From JAATGA01 sp047605605 (GTDB lineage: Bacteria > Pseudomonadota > Alphaproteobacteria > Rhodobacterales > Rhodobacteraceae): 34,377 bases of DNA. Location of the stretch: the NCBI GenBank assembly GCA_047605605.1, contig JASGFG010000037.1, positions 1-34,377 on the forward strand. Reading direction: 5' to 3'. Each line of letters opens with the position of its first letter. Position 1 is the first letter of the stretch. A model generated the notes under the pieces. It was given only the letters and a program-made list of their open reading frames with translations. It had not been told where the DNA came from and did no database searches. Below are positions 22,531-30,165 of this stretch, piece by piece. A program made the translations under genes and the position numbers.

Positions 22531-23139
22531 ATGAACATCGCAGTCCTCGGCGCCAGCGGCAATATCGGCAAGGAAATCACCCGCGAACTGGCTGCGCGCG
22601 GCCACAAGGTCACCGCCATCGCGCGCAATCCCGAAAAGATCCCGCAGATCGCGGGCGTGGCCGCGGTTGCGGGCGATGCCTCGGACGCGCAGGTGCTGGC
22701 CGGGCTGATCAAGGGGTCCGACGCGGTGATCAGCGCGCTGCACCACGACGTGCCGGCGGAAACGCTGTTGACGGCGGTGAAATCGGCGGGCGTGCCGCGG
22801 CTTCTGGTCACGGGCGGCGCCGCCAGCCTGGAGGTTGCGCCGGGCGTGCGCCTGTTCGACACCCCCGAATTTCCCGCCGAATGGAAGGTCTTCGCACAGC
22901 GCGGCATCGACTTTCTGACCGCGCTGAAGGGCGAAAAGGGTGTGAACTGGACCTTCCTGTCGCCCGCCGCCCTGATCCACGAGGCGCCCCGCCGCGGCCA
23001 TTACCGCAGCGACACCGACCGCCTTGTGGCCGATGACAAGGGCCACAGCGAGATCGGCTATGCCGATTATGCCATCGCCATGGTGGACGAGCTGGAAAAG
23101 CCCCGGCACCCCCGCGCGCGCTTTACCGTCGGCTACTGA
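22531..23139 (+). CDS. NAD(P)H-binding protein, atypical SDR (YwnB/NmrA-like)
   Basis: A 202-residue Rossmann-fold protein. The nucleotide-binding loop is MNIAVLGASGNIGKEITRELAARGHKV (G-x-x-G-x-x-G at 7-13), followed by AIARNPEKI, where the basic residues favour NADP. VLVAGLIKGSDAVISAL and LLVTGGAASLEV are typical of atypical short-chain dehydrogenases of the YwnB type; no Tyr-x3-Lys catalytic pair is obvious. The WTFLSPAALIHEAPRRGHYR block is family-typical. A role in detoxifying reactive aldehydes or quinones is suggested by the HxlR neighbour but is inference. AAGGAGAG precedes the ATG. A terminator follows. Confidence 0.9.
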   Translation: MNIAVLGASGNIGKEITRELAARGHKVTAIARNPEKIPQIAGVAAVAGDASDAQVLAGLIKGSDAVISALHHDVPAETLLTAVKSAGVPRLLVTGGAASLEVAPGVRLFDTPEFPAEWKVFAQRGIDFLTALKGEKGVNWTFLSPAALIHEAPRRGHYRSDTDRLVADDKGHSEIGYADYAIAMVDELEKPRHPRARFTVGY

Positions 23140-23145
23140 CCTCCG

Positions 23146-23170
23146 AAAGGCCCGCCCCGGCGGGCCTTTT
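23146..23170. terminator. Terminator between convergent genes
   Basis: AAAGGCCCGCC and GGCGGGCCTTTT (23146-23156 and 23159-23170) form a compact G/C-rich stem with a T-tract rightward and a short A-run (T leftward). It serves the oxidoreductase gene and possibly the convergent ketoacyl synthase gene. Confidence 0.8.
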
Positions 23171-23172
23171 CC

Positions 23173-24381
23173 TTACGCCCGGCGCAGTGCCAGCACCGCG
23201 TTCAGCCCGCCGAAGGCAAAGGCGTTGGACAGCACCACATCCACCCTGGCCTCGCGCGCGGTGTTCGGCACCACGTCCAGCGCGCATTCCGGGTCGGCCT
23301 CCTCATAGCCGATGGTCGGCGCGATCACCCCGTCGCGCAGCGCCATCAGGCAGGCCAGCAGCTCCACCGCCCCCGTTCCCCCGATCAGATGCCCGTGCAT
23401 GGATTTCGTCGACGAAATCATCAGCCGGTCGGCATGGGGACCAAAGGCATGGGCCACCGCCGCGCATTCGGTCTTGTCATTCGCCGCCGTGCCGGTGCCA
23501 TGGGCGTTGATATAGCCGACCTCCTCGGGGTTCAGCCGGGCATCGCGCAGCGCGCCGGTGATCGCGCGTTCCGCCCCCTGGGCCGAAGGCATCACGATGT
23601 CCGACGCATCCGACGACATGGCAAAGCCGATCACCTCGGCCAATATGTCGGCCCCCCGTGCGCGGGCATGGTCCCAGTCCTCGAACACGAAGACGCCCGC
23701 GCCCTCGCCCTGGACCATGCCGTTGCGGTTGGCGCTGAACGGGCGGCAGGCGTCGCGCGACATGACGCGCAGCCCCTCCCACGCCTTGATGCCGCCAAAG
23801 CACAGCATCGCCTCGGACCCGCCGGTCAGCATCACATCGGCCGCGCCCGACCGGATCATCTGGAACGCCAGACCCATCGCATGGTTGGAACTGGCGCAGG
23901 CGGTGGCCACGGTGAAGGACGGGCCGCGCAGGTCGTATTCGATGCTGACATGGCTGGCGGCGGCATTGTTCATCAGCTTGGGCACGATGAAGGGATGAAC
24001 GCGGTTCTTCCCTTCCTCATAGACCACGCGGTAATTCTCGTCCTGGGTGTTCAGCCCGCCGCCCGATGTGCCAAGGATCACCCCCGACCGCAGCGACAGC
24101 GCATCGCCGAAGGTCACGCCCGACTGCGCCACCGCCTGTTTCGCCGCCAGCAGGGTGAACTGGGTGAAGCGGTCGTAAAGCGCGATCTGCTGGCGGTTGA
24201 AATGCGCGGCCTCGTCATAGCCGCGGACCTGCGCGCCGATCTGCACCGTCAGTCGGTCGATGTCGCGGATATCCAGCGCCCCGATCCCGCAGCGCCCGTC
24301 GCGAAAGGCGGCCAGCGTTCCGGCCACGTCATGGGCCAGCGCATTGATCGTGCCCGCCCCGGTGATCGCGACCCGCCTCAT
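23173..24381 (-). CDS. Beta-ketoacyl-ACP synthase (FabF-like)
   Basis: A 402-residue condensing enzyme of fatty-acid synthesis, thiolase fold. The Cys-His-His triad is complete: Cys162 in VATACASSNHAMG, His294 in INAHGTGTAANDKTE, and Lys326/His331 in SSTKSMHGH. NAFAFGGLNAVLAL ends the protein as usual. It catalyses condensation of an acyl primer with malonyl-ACP. Its ATG overlaps the stop of the upstream ACP gene (ATGA), so the pair is translationally coupled. Together with lpxD this suggests a KAS dedicated to a special acyl chain rather than bulk fatty-acid synthesis (inference). It is the last gene of the probable operon. Confidence 0.94.
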   Translation of the reverse strand: MRRVAITGAGTINALAHDVAGTLAAFRDGRCGIGALDIRDIDRLTVQIGAQVRGYDEAAHFNRQQIALYDRFTQFTLLAAKQAVAQSGVTFGDALSLRSGVILGTSGGGLNTQDENYRVVYEEGKNRVHPFIVPKLMNNAAASHVSIEYDLRGPSFTVATACASSNHAMGLAFQMIRSGAADVMLTGGSEAMLCFGGIKAWEGLRVMSRDACRPFSANRNGMVQGEGAGVFVFEDWDHARARGADILAEVIGFAMSSDASDIVMPSAQGAERAITGALRDARLNPEEVGYINAHGTGTAANDKTECAAVAHAFGPHADRLMISSTKSMHGHLIGGTGAVELLACLMALRDGVIAPTIGYEEADPECALDVVPNTAREARVDVVLSNAFAFGGLNAVLALRRA

Positions 24382-24635
24382 CCCTTGGTGGCGACCAGTT
24401 GCTCGACGGCACGGATGATCGCCGCGACCGAGGAAATGTCGAAATCCGATTGCGTCGGCTCGTTGGCGTTGAAGGGCACGCTGATGTCGAAGGTTTCTTC
24501 GATGGCAAAGATCGCCTCGACCAGCCCCAGGCTGTCGATGCCCAGATCCTGAAGCGTCGCCTCCATCTTCACGTCGGATGGGTCAAGCACCGCCTGTTCG
24601 GCGATGATGCGGATCACCTGGTCCTTCACGCTCAT
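24378..24635 (-). CDS. Acyl carrier protein
   Basis: An 85-residue acidic protein with the phosphopantetheine attachment motif LGIDSLGLVE, Ser35. The FAIEETFDISVPFNANEP stretch (residues 43-60) is atypical for housekeeping AcpP and somewhat recalls AcpXL-type carriers that supply lipid A in Rhizobiales. GGAGG precedes the ATG. It lies 27 bases after lpxD and overlaps the KAS gene by 4 bases. A specialised carrier that feeds LpxD is likely but unproven; a house-keeping acpP would normally sit with fabG and fabF. Confidence 0.92.
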   Translation of the reverse strand: MSVKDQVIRIIAEQAVLDPSDVKMEATLQDLGIDSLGLVEAIFAIEETFDISVPFNANEPTQSDFDISSVAAIIRAVEQLVATKG

Positions 24636-24662
24636 GCGTTCCTCCGTCTGGTCTGTGCCGAT

Positions 24663-25754
24663 CTAGTCGGGATCGCGTGACTTTGAAATGACATTCTCCA
24701 GTTCCGCAACCCGCGCGAACAGCCGCGGCAGGCGGCGCAGGCCCTTCTGCATCTCGACATGGGTTTCCATCTTCACCGCAGGGCTGCCCAGCAGCACCCG
24801 CCCGGCGGGGGCATTGGTGAAGATCTTGGTCGCCCCGCCCGCGATCACGTCATCGCCGACAAAGATGTTGTCGGAAACCCCGCATTGCCCGCCCAGCACC
24901 ACCCGGTCGCCGATGCGCGACGATCCGGCGATGCCGACCTGCCCGCACAGCAGCGTGTCGCGCCCGACCTGGACGTTGTGGCCGACATGGACAAGGTTAT
25001 CCAGCTTGGTGCCCGCGCCGATGGTGGTGTCGCGGATCGTGCCGCGGTCGACGGTGGCATTGGCGCCGATCTCCACATCGTCGCCGAGGGTCACCGCGCC
25101 CAAGGAGTGGATGCGCGTCCAGCTTTGGCGGCGAATTTCCTCGCGTTGTCCAAGGGTTCCGCGGATTTCTTCAACCCCCGACTTCTCGGGCGTGACGAAA
25201 GAAAAGCCGTCCGCTCCGATCACCGCGCCGGGATGGCAGATGAAGCGGTCGCCGATGGTGACGCGCGCGCCGATCCGCGCGCCTTGCAGGATCAGCGCGT
25301 CGTCGCCGATGGTCGCGCCCTCGGCAATCGAGGTGTGGCTGGCCACGCGCGCCCGCGCCCCGATGCGCACCCCCGCGCCGATGGTCACAAAGGGGCCGAT
25401 GGCCGCGCCCTCGCCGATCTGCGCGGTGGGATCGACGATGGCCATGGCGTGGATGCCGGGGGCGATCTGCGGACCGGGGTCCATCATCCGCGACAGGCCG
25501 GCCATGGCCAGCCGCCCGCGCGGGGCAAAGATCGCCGCCTGCAAGCCCATTGCCCGCCAGTCCGCCCCCGGCCAGACCATCGCCGCCCGCGCCTTGCCCT
25601 GCGCCAACCCCGGCGCATATTTCGGGTCCATCGCCAGCGCCAGATCACCGGGGCCGGCCGCCTGCGGCTCGGCCGCGCGGGAAACCATCAGGTCAAGGTC
25701 GCCCTCGGCCTGCGCACCAAGGGCTGCGGCGATGTCGCGGATCGTATGGGACAT
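24663..25754 (-). CDS. lpxD: UDP-3-O-acylglucosamine N-acyltransferase
   Basis: This enzyme adds the N-linked hydroxyacyl chain to UDP-3-O-acyl-glucosamine in lipid A synthesis. The 363-residue protein has the N-terminal uridine-binding domain (1-100) and a left-handed beta-helix of hexapeptide repeats (about 100-320): IGEGAAIGPFVTIGAGVRIGAR, IGDRFICHPGAVIGADGFSF, NLVHVGHNVQVGRDTLLCGQVGIAGS. The catalytic His is in LVHVGHN. The C-terminal helix (345-363) is usual. The ATG at 25754 has AAAGGA 7 bases upstream, but this lies in a perfect 13-bp hairpin. It is separated from lpxA and fabZ here and grouped with an ACP and KAS. Confidence 0.95.
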   Translation of the reverse strand: MSHTIRDIAAALGAQAEGDLDLMVSRAAEPQAAGPGDLALAMDPKYAPGLAQGKARAAMVWPGADWRAMGLQAAIFAPRGRLAMAGLSRMMDPGPQIAPGIHAMAIVDPTAQIGEGAAIGPFVTIGAGVRIGARARVASHTSIAEGATIGDDALILQGARIGARVTIGDRFICHPGAVIGADGFSFVTPEKSGVEEIRGTLGQREEIRRQSWTRIHSLGAVTLGDDVEIGANATVDRGTIRDTTIGAGTKLDNLVHVGHNVQVGRDTLLCGQVGIAGSSRIGDRVVLGGQCGVSDNIFVGDDVIAGGATKIFTNAPAGRVLLGSPAVKMETHVEMQKGLRRLPRLFARVAELENVISKSRDPD

Positions 25755-25759
25755 GGGTC

Positions 25760-25794
25760 ATCCTTTCGGGGCAAGGCTCGCGCCCCGAAAGGAT
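25760..25794 (-). promoter_or_regulatory. Hairpin covering the lpxD ribosome binding site
   Basis: Arms ATCCTTTCGGGGC and GCCCCGAAAGGAT (25760-25772 and 25782-25794) are perfectly complementary with a 9-base loop. It fills nearly all of the 40-bp gap between the L,D-transpeptidase stop and the lpxD start. On the mRNA the 3' arm contains the AAAGGA Shine-Dalgarno of lpxD. No T-tract follows on the coding strand. Confidence 0.8.
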
Positions 25795-27390
25795 TTAGCC
25801 CTGAACCCCGCCCGGCACCACCCCGGCGTCACGCAGCGCCTCGAAAATCGCGGCGTCGCGGCCATAAACATCCTTGCGCCAGGTCATCTGCCCCTTCGCA
25901 GTCGGCCAGGCGGTGAAATAGACCAGATGCACCGGAACCGGCTGCGCCAGGTTCAGCCGGTTTTCCGATTTCGTGCGTAGATGGCTTTCAAATTCGCCCT
26001 GCGGATCGTCAGTCTGCCGCGCCAGAAGGGCATAGGCAAAGTCAAACGGCTGGCCCAGCCGGATGCAGCCGTGGGAATAGGCGCGCGTATCGTTGTCGAA
26101 CAGGGATTTCGACGGCGTATCATGCAGATAGATGTTATACTTGTTGGGGAACATGAACTTCACCTTGCCAAGCGCATTGCCGTCCGACGGTGGCTGGCGC
26201 AGGGCATAGGGGAAATTGCGCGCCGAATAGGCTGCGAAATTCACCGCGCCGCGCGGCACCACCCGCCCCCGCGAATCCACCACCTGAAGATGACTGACGG
26301 CGTTCGGGTTGCGCTGCAACAGCGGCAGGTATTCCTTGGTGGTGATCGACCGCGGCACCGACCACGAAGGATTGATGACCATGAACTCCATCTGGTCGGA
26401 AAATTCCGGGGTGCGCTGGTCGGGGGTGTTCTTGCCGATCACCGCGCGGGTCTGGAACACCACCTGTCCCTGATCGACGATCTTGGCGGTGAAATCCGGC
26501 AGGTTCACCCAGATGTGCCGGTCGCCAAGCGGCTGGTCGCCCATCCAGCGCAACCGCTCCATCGCCACGATGACCGAAGCGAGCCGCGCTTCGGGGCCGG
26601 TATTGATCTCTTCGGCCGTGGCCTGATCCATCGCGCCCGTGGCGGCCAGCCCGTGATCGGACTGGAACCGCTGCACGGCCAGTTTCATCGGCGCATCGAA
26701 CGTCTGGGTGACGCTGCGGCCCAGATAGCCCATGGCGGCCAGCCGGTCGCGCAACGCGACGACCGCCTCGCCTTTGGCGCCGGGACGCAGGCCCGCCTGC
26801 ACGGCCGGACCCCAGCCGCCGGAACGGATCACACCCTCCAGCTCGATCTTTTCGCGCATCAGGCGGGAATATTCGGGCGATCTGGGCAAAAGCGCCTGAA
26901 GGAAAGCCTGCGGGTCGCCCCCCGCCACCCCGGCCAGAAGCCATACGGGATCCTTGCGTGGGATTTCCCGCACCAGCCCCGCGTCGATCTTCTTCGGCTC
27001 CAGCACGCCGCCCTGCACGTCATGGGCAAAGGCCAGGAAGGCGCGGCTCATCGCCACTTCCAGCCGGCCGCGGTCGCCCTCGGTCACGGCTGCGCGAAAG
27101 GCTGCTGCCAACCCCGCGGCGTCATAGCGCGCCACGGGAAGCGCATGGTCCGGCGCGGTCGCCAACGCCGCGAACAGCGCCTCGCGCCGGGCCGCATCCT
27201 CCGCGCCGGTCCACAGGGTCCGGTAGTTCCGCGCCGCATAGAAGGCCGCCAGCGCCTGATCCCCCGAGGCGGCCTCGGCCACCGAACGGATGTAGGGCAG
27301 CGGTTCGTCCGCGCGCACGCCCCCCCCGCACAGCGCGGCCGAAATCATCAATGCGGCAGCGGCGCGGCGGGCAGTCGGGCGGAAAGGCAT
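25795..27390 (-). CDS. L,D-transpeptidase (YcbB-like)
   Basis: A 531-residue exported enzyme that forms 3-3 cross-links in peptidoglycan or attaches proteins to it. Residues 1-27 are a signal peptide with twin Arg before the hydrophobic core (ARRAAAALMISAALCGGG). An N-terminal scaffold (30-190), a peptidoglycan-binding domain 1 (about 195-262, GAKGEAVVALRDRL...) and a YkuD catalytic domain (about 285-455) follow. The catalytic motif is YLHDTPSK (His423) with SHGCIRL (Cys442). The order of domains matches the YcbB/LdtD group. GAGGGA precedes the ATG at 27390; the upstream frame is not protein-like. It is divergent from a DUF882 gene and may be the first gene of the lpxD operon. Confidence 0.95.
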   Translation of the reverse strand: MPFRPTARRAAAALMISAALCGGGVRADEPLPYIRSVAEAASGDQALAAFYAARNYRTLWTGAEDAARREALFAALATAPDHALPVARYDAAGLAAAFRAAVTEGDRGRLEVAMSRAFLAFAHDVQGGVLEPKKIDAGLVREIPRKDPVWLLAGVAGGDPQAFLQALLPRSPEYSRLMREKIELEGVIRSGGWGPAVQAGLRPGAKGEAVVALRDRLAAMGYLGRSVTQTFDAPMKLAVQRFQSDHGLAATGAMDQATAEEINTGPEARLASVIVAMERLRWMGDQPLGDRHIWVNLPDFTAKIVDQGQVVFQTRAVIGKNTPDQRTPEFSDQMEFMVINPSWSVPRSITTKEYLPLLQRNPNAVSHLQVVDSRGRVVPRGAVNFAAYSARNFPYALRQPPSDGNALGKVKFMFPNKYNIYLHDTPSKSLFDNDTRAYSHGCIRLGQPFDFAYALLARQTDDPQGEFESHLRTKSENRLNLAQPVPVHLVYFTAWPTAKGQMTWRKDVYGRDAAIFEALRDAGVVPGGVQG

Positions 27391-27726
27391 AAGTCCCTCG
27401 GGGATTGTCGGTCTGGGTGGCGGGGTAAAGCTTCGGTGATCCTGGGAAAGGAGTAAATTCACAAACCTGACAGGATGTGTCCCGTATGGAACGGACTGTA
27501 GCATTTGGGCAACTGGCAAGCCAGGTCGGGAATTCCGGCCTTGCCAGCGCCCCATTCAGCAAAAATTTGCCGATTGCCCGCAAAGCTGTTCCCTGCGGCA
27601 GATTCGGCGCTTGGGCTGGCCTCAGGGTTGTGTCATATCTCGTGACGCCCTCGGGGATGAAGGCAAAGCCAGAGCCGTCGCAGAAACAGACGGCCGGAAC
27701 CAGAAACGACGGGACAGGCAAGAGAC
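27391..27726. promoter_or_regulatory. 336-bp divergent control region
   Basis: The region separates the L,D-transpeptidase and DUF882 genes. It holds an inverted repeat CTGGCAAG (27513-27520) and CTTGCCAG (27540-27547) with an inner palindrome CCGGAATTCCCG-like core, and a possible rightward promoter TTGGGC (27611-27616), 17 bases, CATATC (27634-27639). No ORF is credible. The two cell-wall genes may be co-regulated here. Confidence 0.45.
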
Positions 27727-28287
27727 ATGACAGACAGCATCATTTCGCGGCGCGGACTGCTGGGTGTTTTTGCGGCAACTGTGGTTGTGGCGGCACCGAC
27801 CTATTCCAGTGCGTTCGGGCTTTTGCGCGGGGCGGGCGACGTGCGGCGGATCCGCATGTATTCGGGCCGAACCGGCGAAAGCCTTGACTCGATCTACTGG
27901 ATCGAGGGGGAATACATCCCCGAAGTCATGAAGGAAATCAATCACTTCATGCGCGACTGGCGCACGAACGACATCGTGACGATGGATGGCCGAACGGTCG
28001 ACATCATGGCCGCCTCTCACCGGCTGATGGATGTGTCGGAACCCTATATGCTGCTGTCGGGCTATCGCAGCCCCAAGACCAACGCGATGCTGCGGTCGCG
28101 GTCGTCCGGGGTGGCGCGCAACTCGCTTCACATGCGCGGTCAGGCGGCCGACCTGCGGCTGAAATCGCGCTCGGTCGGGCAGATGGCCAAGGCGGCAGAG
28201 GCTTGCGCCGCTGGCGGCGTCGGGCGCTATTCCCGGTCGAATTTCGTCCATATGGACTGCGGAAGCGTGCGCCACTGGGGTGGCTGA
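27727..28287 (+). CDS. DUF882 family peptidase M15-like protein, Tat-exported
   Basis: A 186-residue protein. The N-terminus SRRGLLGVFAATVVVAAPTYSSA is a twin-arginine signal (Arg8-Arg9). The DUF882/peptidase M15A-type core has LDSIYWIEGEYIPEVMKEINHFMRDWRT, LLSGYRSPKTNAMLR, and the zinc motif NSLHMRGQAADLRL (H-x3-G-x2-A-D) with a later HMD. These are the zinc ligands of D-Ala-D-Ala carboxypeptidase-like enzymes of the M15 type, so it probably trims peptidoglycan in the periplasm. The ATG follows AAGAG, which is weak. It is divergent from the L,D-transpeptidase gene; a terminator follows. Confidence 0.92.
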   Translation: MTDSIISRRGLLGVFAATVVVAAPTYSSAFGLLRGAGDVRRIRMYSGRTGESLDSIYWIEGEYIPEVMKEINHFMRDWRTNDIVTMDGRTVDIMAASHRLMDVSEPYMLLSGYRSPKTNAMLRSRSSGVARNSLHMRGQAADLRLKSRSVGQMAKAAEACAAGGVGRYSRSNFVHMDCGSVRHWGG

Positions 28288-28313
28288 TCCGATTGCAGAT
28301 TTCTACGGAAACG

Positions 28314-28337
28314 GGGCGCCGGTTGCGGCGCCCTTTT
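28314..28337 (+). terminator. Intrinsic terminator after the DUF882 gene
   Basis: GGGCGCCG (28314-28321), loop GTTG, CGGCGCCC (28326-28333), followed by TTTT. It starts 27 bases after the stop codon. Confidence 0.85.
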
Positions 28338-28460
28338 CGTTTGTGGCGTTATGGCCGCGCCTTGCGCCCTGCCGCACGGCCCCGCTGGCCCTTGAAGCCG
28401 CAGTAATCCGCCGCCACCGGCAGCGGAACGCGGTGCAACACACGCCCGATCAGGATTTCG

Positions 28461-28922
28461 TCAGACCGGCAGCACCGTCGTCGACTTGATCTCCTCCATC
28501 GACAGAAGGGCGGTCACGTTGTGGATCCGCACCTCGGAAATCAGCGCCTGATAGAAGGTGTCATAGGCCCGCGCATTCCTGACCCGCACCTTCAGGATAT
28601 AGTCGATGTCACCGGCCAGCCGATGCGCCTCCAGCACCTCGGGGCGCTCGCGCAGGGCGTGCAGGAACTTGCGCTGCCATTCGGCCTCATGTTCTGACGT
28701 GCGGATCAGCACGAAGAAACAGGCTTCCAGCCCCAGGGCCTCGGGGTCCAGAATCGCGGTCTGCCGGGTGATCACCCCCGCCTCGCGCATCCGCTTGATC
28801 CGGTTCCAGACCGGGGTCTTGGACGAGCCGACCTTGCGCGCGATCTCGTCCAGCGACTGGCTGGAATCCGCCTGCAATTCGACAAGGATTTTCCTGTCCA
28901 TATCGTCCAGACGGACCGCCAT
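28461..28922 (-). CDS. Lrp/AsnC family transcriptional regulator
   Basis: A 153-residue regulator. The N-terminal helix-turn-helix is LDDMDRKILVELQADSSQSLDEIARKVGSSKTPVWNRIKRMREAGVI (residues 5-51), followed by the linker TRQTAILDPEALG and the RAM/AsnC effector domain (about 68-148, FFVLIRTSEHE..., AHRLAGDIDYILKVRV). The family binds amino acids and forms octamers. Its divergent position next to the siroheme/sulfite-reductase cluster suggests it controls that operon, perhaps with a sulfur amino acid as ligand (inference). The ATG at 28922 follows GGGGGG. A promoter lies upstream on the same strand. Confidence 0.93.
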   Translation of the reverse strand: MAVRLDDMDRKILVELQADSSQSLDEIARKVGSSKTPVWNRIKRMREAGVITRQTAILDPEALGLEACFFVLIRTSEHEAEWQRKFLHALRERPEVLEAHRLAGDIDYILKVRVRNARAYDTFYQALISEVRIHNVTALLSMEEIKSTTVLPV

Positions 28923-28967
28923 TCGCTTACCCCCCCGGTTTCAGGGAACCCTGTTCCATGCGGGGGC

Positions 28968-28996
28968 AATATCCGAACAAACATCCTTATCTGCAA
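28968..28996 (-). promoter_or_regulatory. Candidate promoter of the Lrp gene
   Basis: On the minus strand TTGCAG (28996-28991), 17 bases, GATATT (28973-28968). The divergent sulfur operon has a TATATT -10-like box at 29028-29033 but no matching -35, so it may need an activator. A-rich repeats AAACATCC and AAAAATATCC lie between and could be Lrp sites. Confidence 0.5.
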
Positions 28997-29061
28997 GGGT
29001 GTATGGCCCGGAACAAGAAAAATATCCTATATTCCGCAGATGCAACCCCCGGATTCCCGCC

Positions 29062-29835
29062 ATGAGCCTGCTGCCCGCCTTTGACGCCCCCGCCGTCGCC
29101 GTCACTTTCGTCGGCGCAGGCCCCGGTGCGGCCGCGCATCTGACGCTGGGCGCCTTTCGCGCGATCCAGTCGGCGGATGTCATCGTGCATGACCGGCTGG
29201 TGGGAGACGAGGTGATGGCGCTGATCCCCGCGGGCACCCGCCGCATCGACGTGGGCAAGGAAGGCTTCGGCCCCTCGATCGCGCAATCCCGGATCAATGC
29301 GGTGCTGGTGGCCGAAGGGCTGACCGGCGCGCGGGTGGTGCGGCTGAAAGGCGGCGATTGCGGCATCTTCGGGCGTCTGGACGAGGAGATGGAGGCGCTG
29401 GAGGCGGCGGGCCTGTCCTTCGCCATCCTGCCGGGGCTGACCGCGGCCTCGGTCGCCGCCGCCAGCATCGGGCAAAGCCTGACGAAACGCGGCCGCAACG
29501 CCAGCCTGCGCATCCTGACCGGGCATGACATGCAGGGGTTCGCCGAACAGGACTGGCGCGGTCTGGCACGCGCGGGCGAGGTTGCGGCGATCTACATGGG
29601 CAAGAAATCCGCCCGCTTCATCCAGGGCCGGCTGATGATGCATGGCGCGGCAGGCGACACGCCGGTGACGGTGGTGGAAAACGTCTCGCGCGCCGATTGC
29701 CGGATCATCGCCGCGACCCTTGCCACGCTGCCCGAGGCCGTGGCACAGGCCGAGGGTCCGGCCGTGCTGCTATACGGCCTTGCCCCGCGCCGCGCCCGCG
29801 CGGCAATTCCAGACATCAGGAAGGCACTCGCATGA
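29062..29835 (+). CDS. cobA: Uroporphyrinogen-III C-methyltransferase (SUMT)
   Basis: The enzyme makes precorrin-2 from uroporphyrinogen III with two S-adenosylmethionine, the branch point to siroheme and cobalamin. The 257-residue protein has only the methyltransferase domain, not the dehydrogenase/ferrochelatase part of CysG. Landmarks are TFVGAGPGAAAHLTLGAFRAIQSADVIVHDRLV (G-x-G-P-G), VRLKGGDCGIFGR, and VTVVENVSRADCRI. Since sulfite reductase follows in the operon, its role here is siroheme for that enzyme; precorrin-2 oxidation and iron insertion must be encoded elsewhere. The ATG at 29062 has only a weak GGATT upstream. Its stop overlaps the next ATG (ATGA). Confidence 0.93.
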   Translation: MSLLPAFDAPAVAVTFVGAGPGAAAHLTLGAFRAIQSADVIVHDRLVGDEVMALIPAGTRRIDVGKEGFGPSIAQSRINAVLVAEGLTGARVVRLKGGDCGIFGRLDEEMEALEAAGLSFAILPGLTAASVAAASIGQSLTKRGRNASLRILTGHDMQGFAEQDWRGLARAGEVAAIYMGKKSARFIQGRLMMHGAAGDTPVTVVENVSRADCRIIAATLATLPEAVAQAEGPAVLLYGLAPRRARAAIPDIRKALA

Positions 29836-30158
29836 GCGATACCCCCGTCCGCAAGGGCAAGTTCACCCCAAAGGTCGTCACCGCCAACGACCTGCGTGAA
29901 GGCGACGTGATCTATCTTACCGCCGACGATCGCTGGAGCCGCGTGCATGAAGAGGCCGAGTTGATCGAGGATGCCGAGCGCGCCGAGGCCCGGCTGGCCT
30001 TTGCCGCCGCGCAGAAACTGTCGGTGGTGGGGGCCTATCTGGCCGATGCCAAGGCCGGGCCACATGGCCCCGTCCCCACCCATTTCCGCGAGGAGTTCCG
30101 CACCCGCGGCCCCTCCAACTACTTCCACGGCAAGCAAGCTGACCTGCAAGCGCACTGA
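29832..30158 (+). CDS. DUF2849 domain protein, sulfite-reductase associated
   Basis: A 108-residue cytoplasmic protein, MSDTPVRKGKFTPKVVTANDLREGDVIYLTADDRWSR..., belonging to DUF2849. The family is about 100 residues and is found beside the sulfite reductase gene in alphaproteobacteria. A small beta-rich N-terminal half (VVTANDLREGDVIYL) is followed by an acidic helix. It ends with HFREEFRTRGPSNYFHGKQADLQAH. It overlaps the SUMT gene by 4 bases and precedes sulfite reductase by 7 bases, so all are co-translated. Function is unknown; assisting assembly or electron transfer of sulfite reductase is a reasonable guess. Confidence 0.88.
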   Translation: MSDTPVRKGKFTPKVVTANDLREGDVIYLTADDRWSRVHEEAELIEDAERAEARLAFAAAQKLSVVGAYLADAKAGPHGPVPTHFREEFRTRGPSNYFHGKQADLQAH

Positions 30159-30165
30159 GGCCCCG

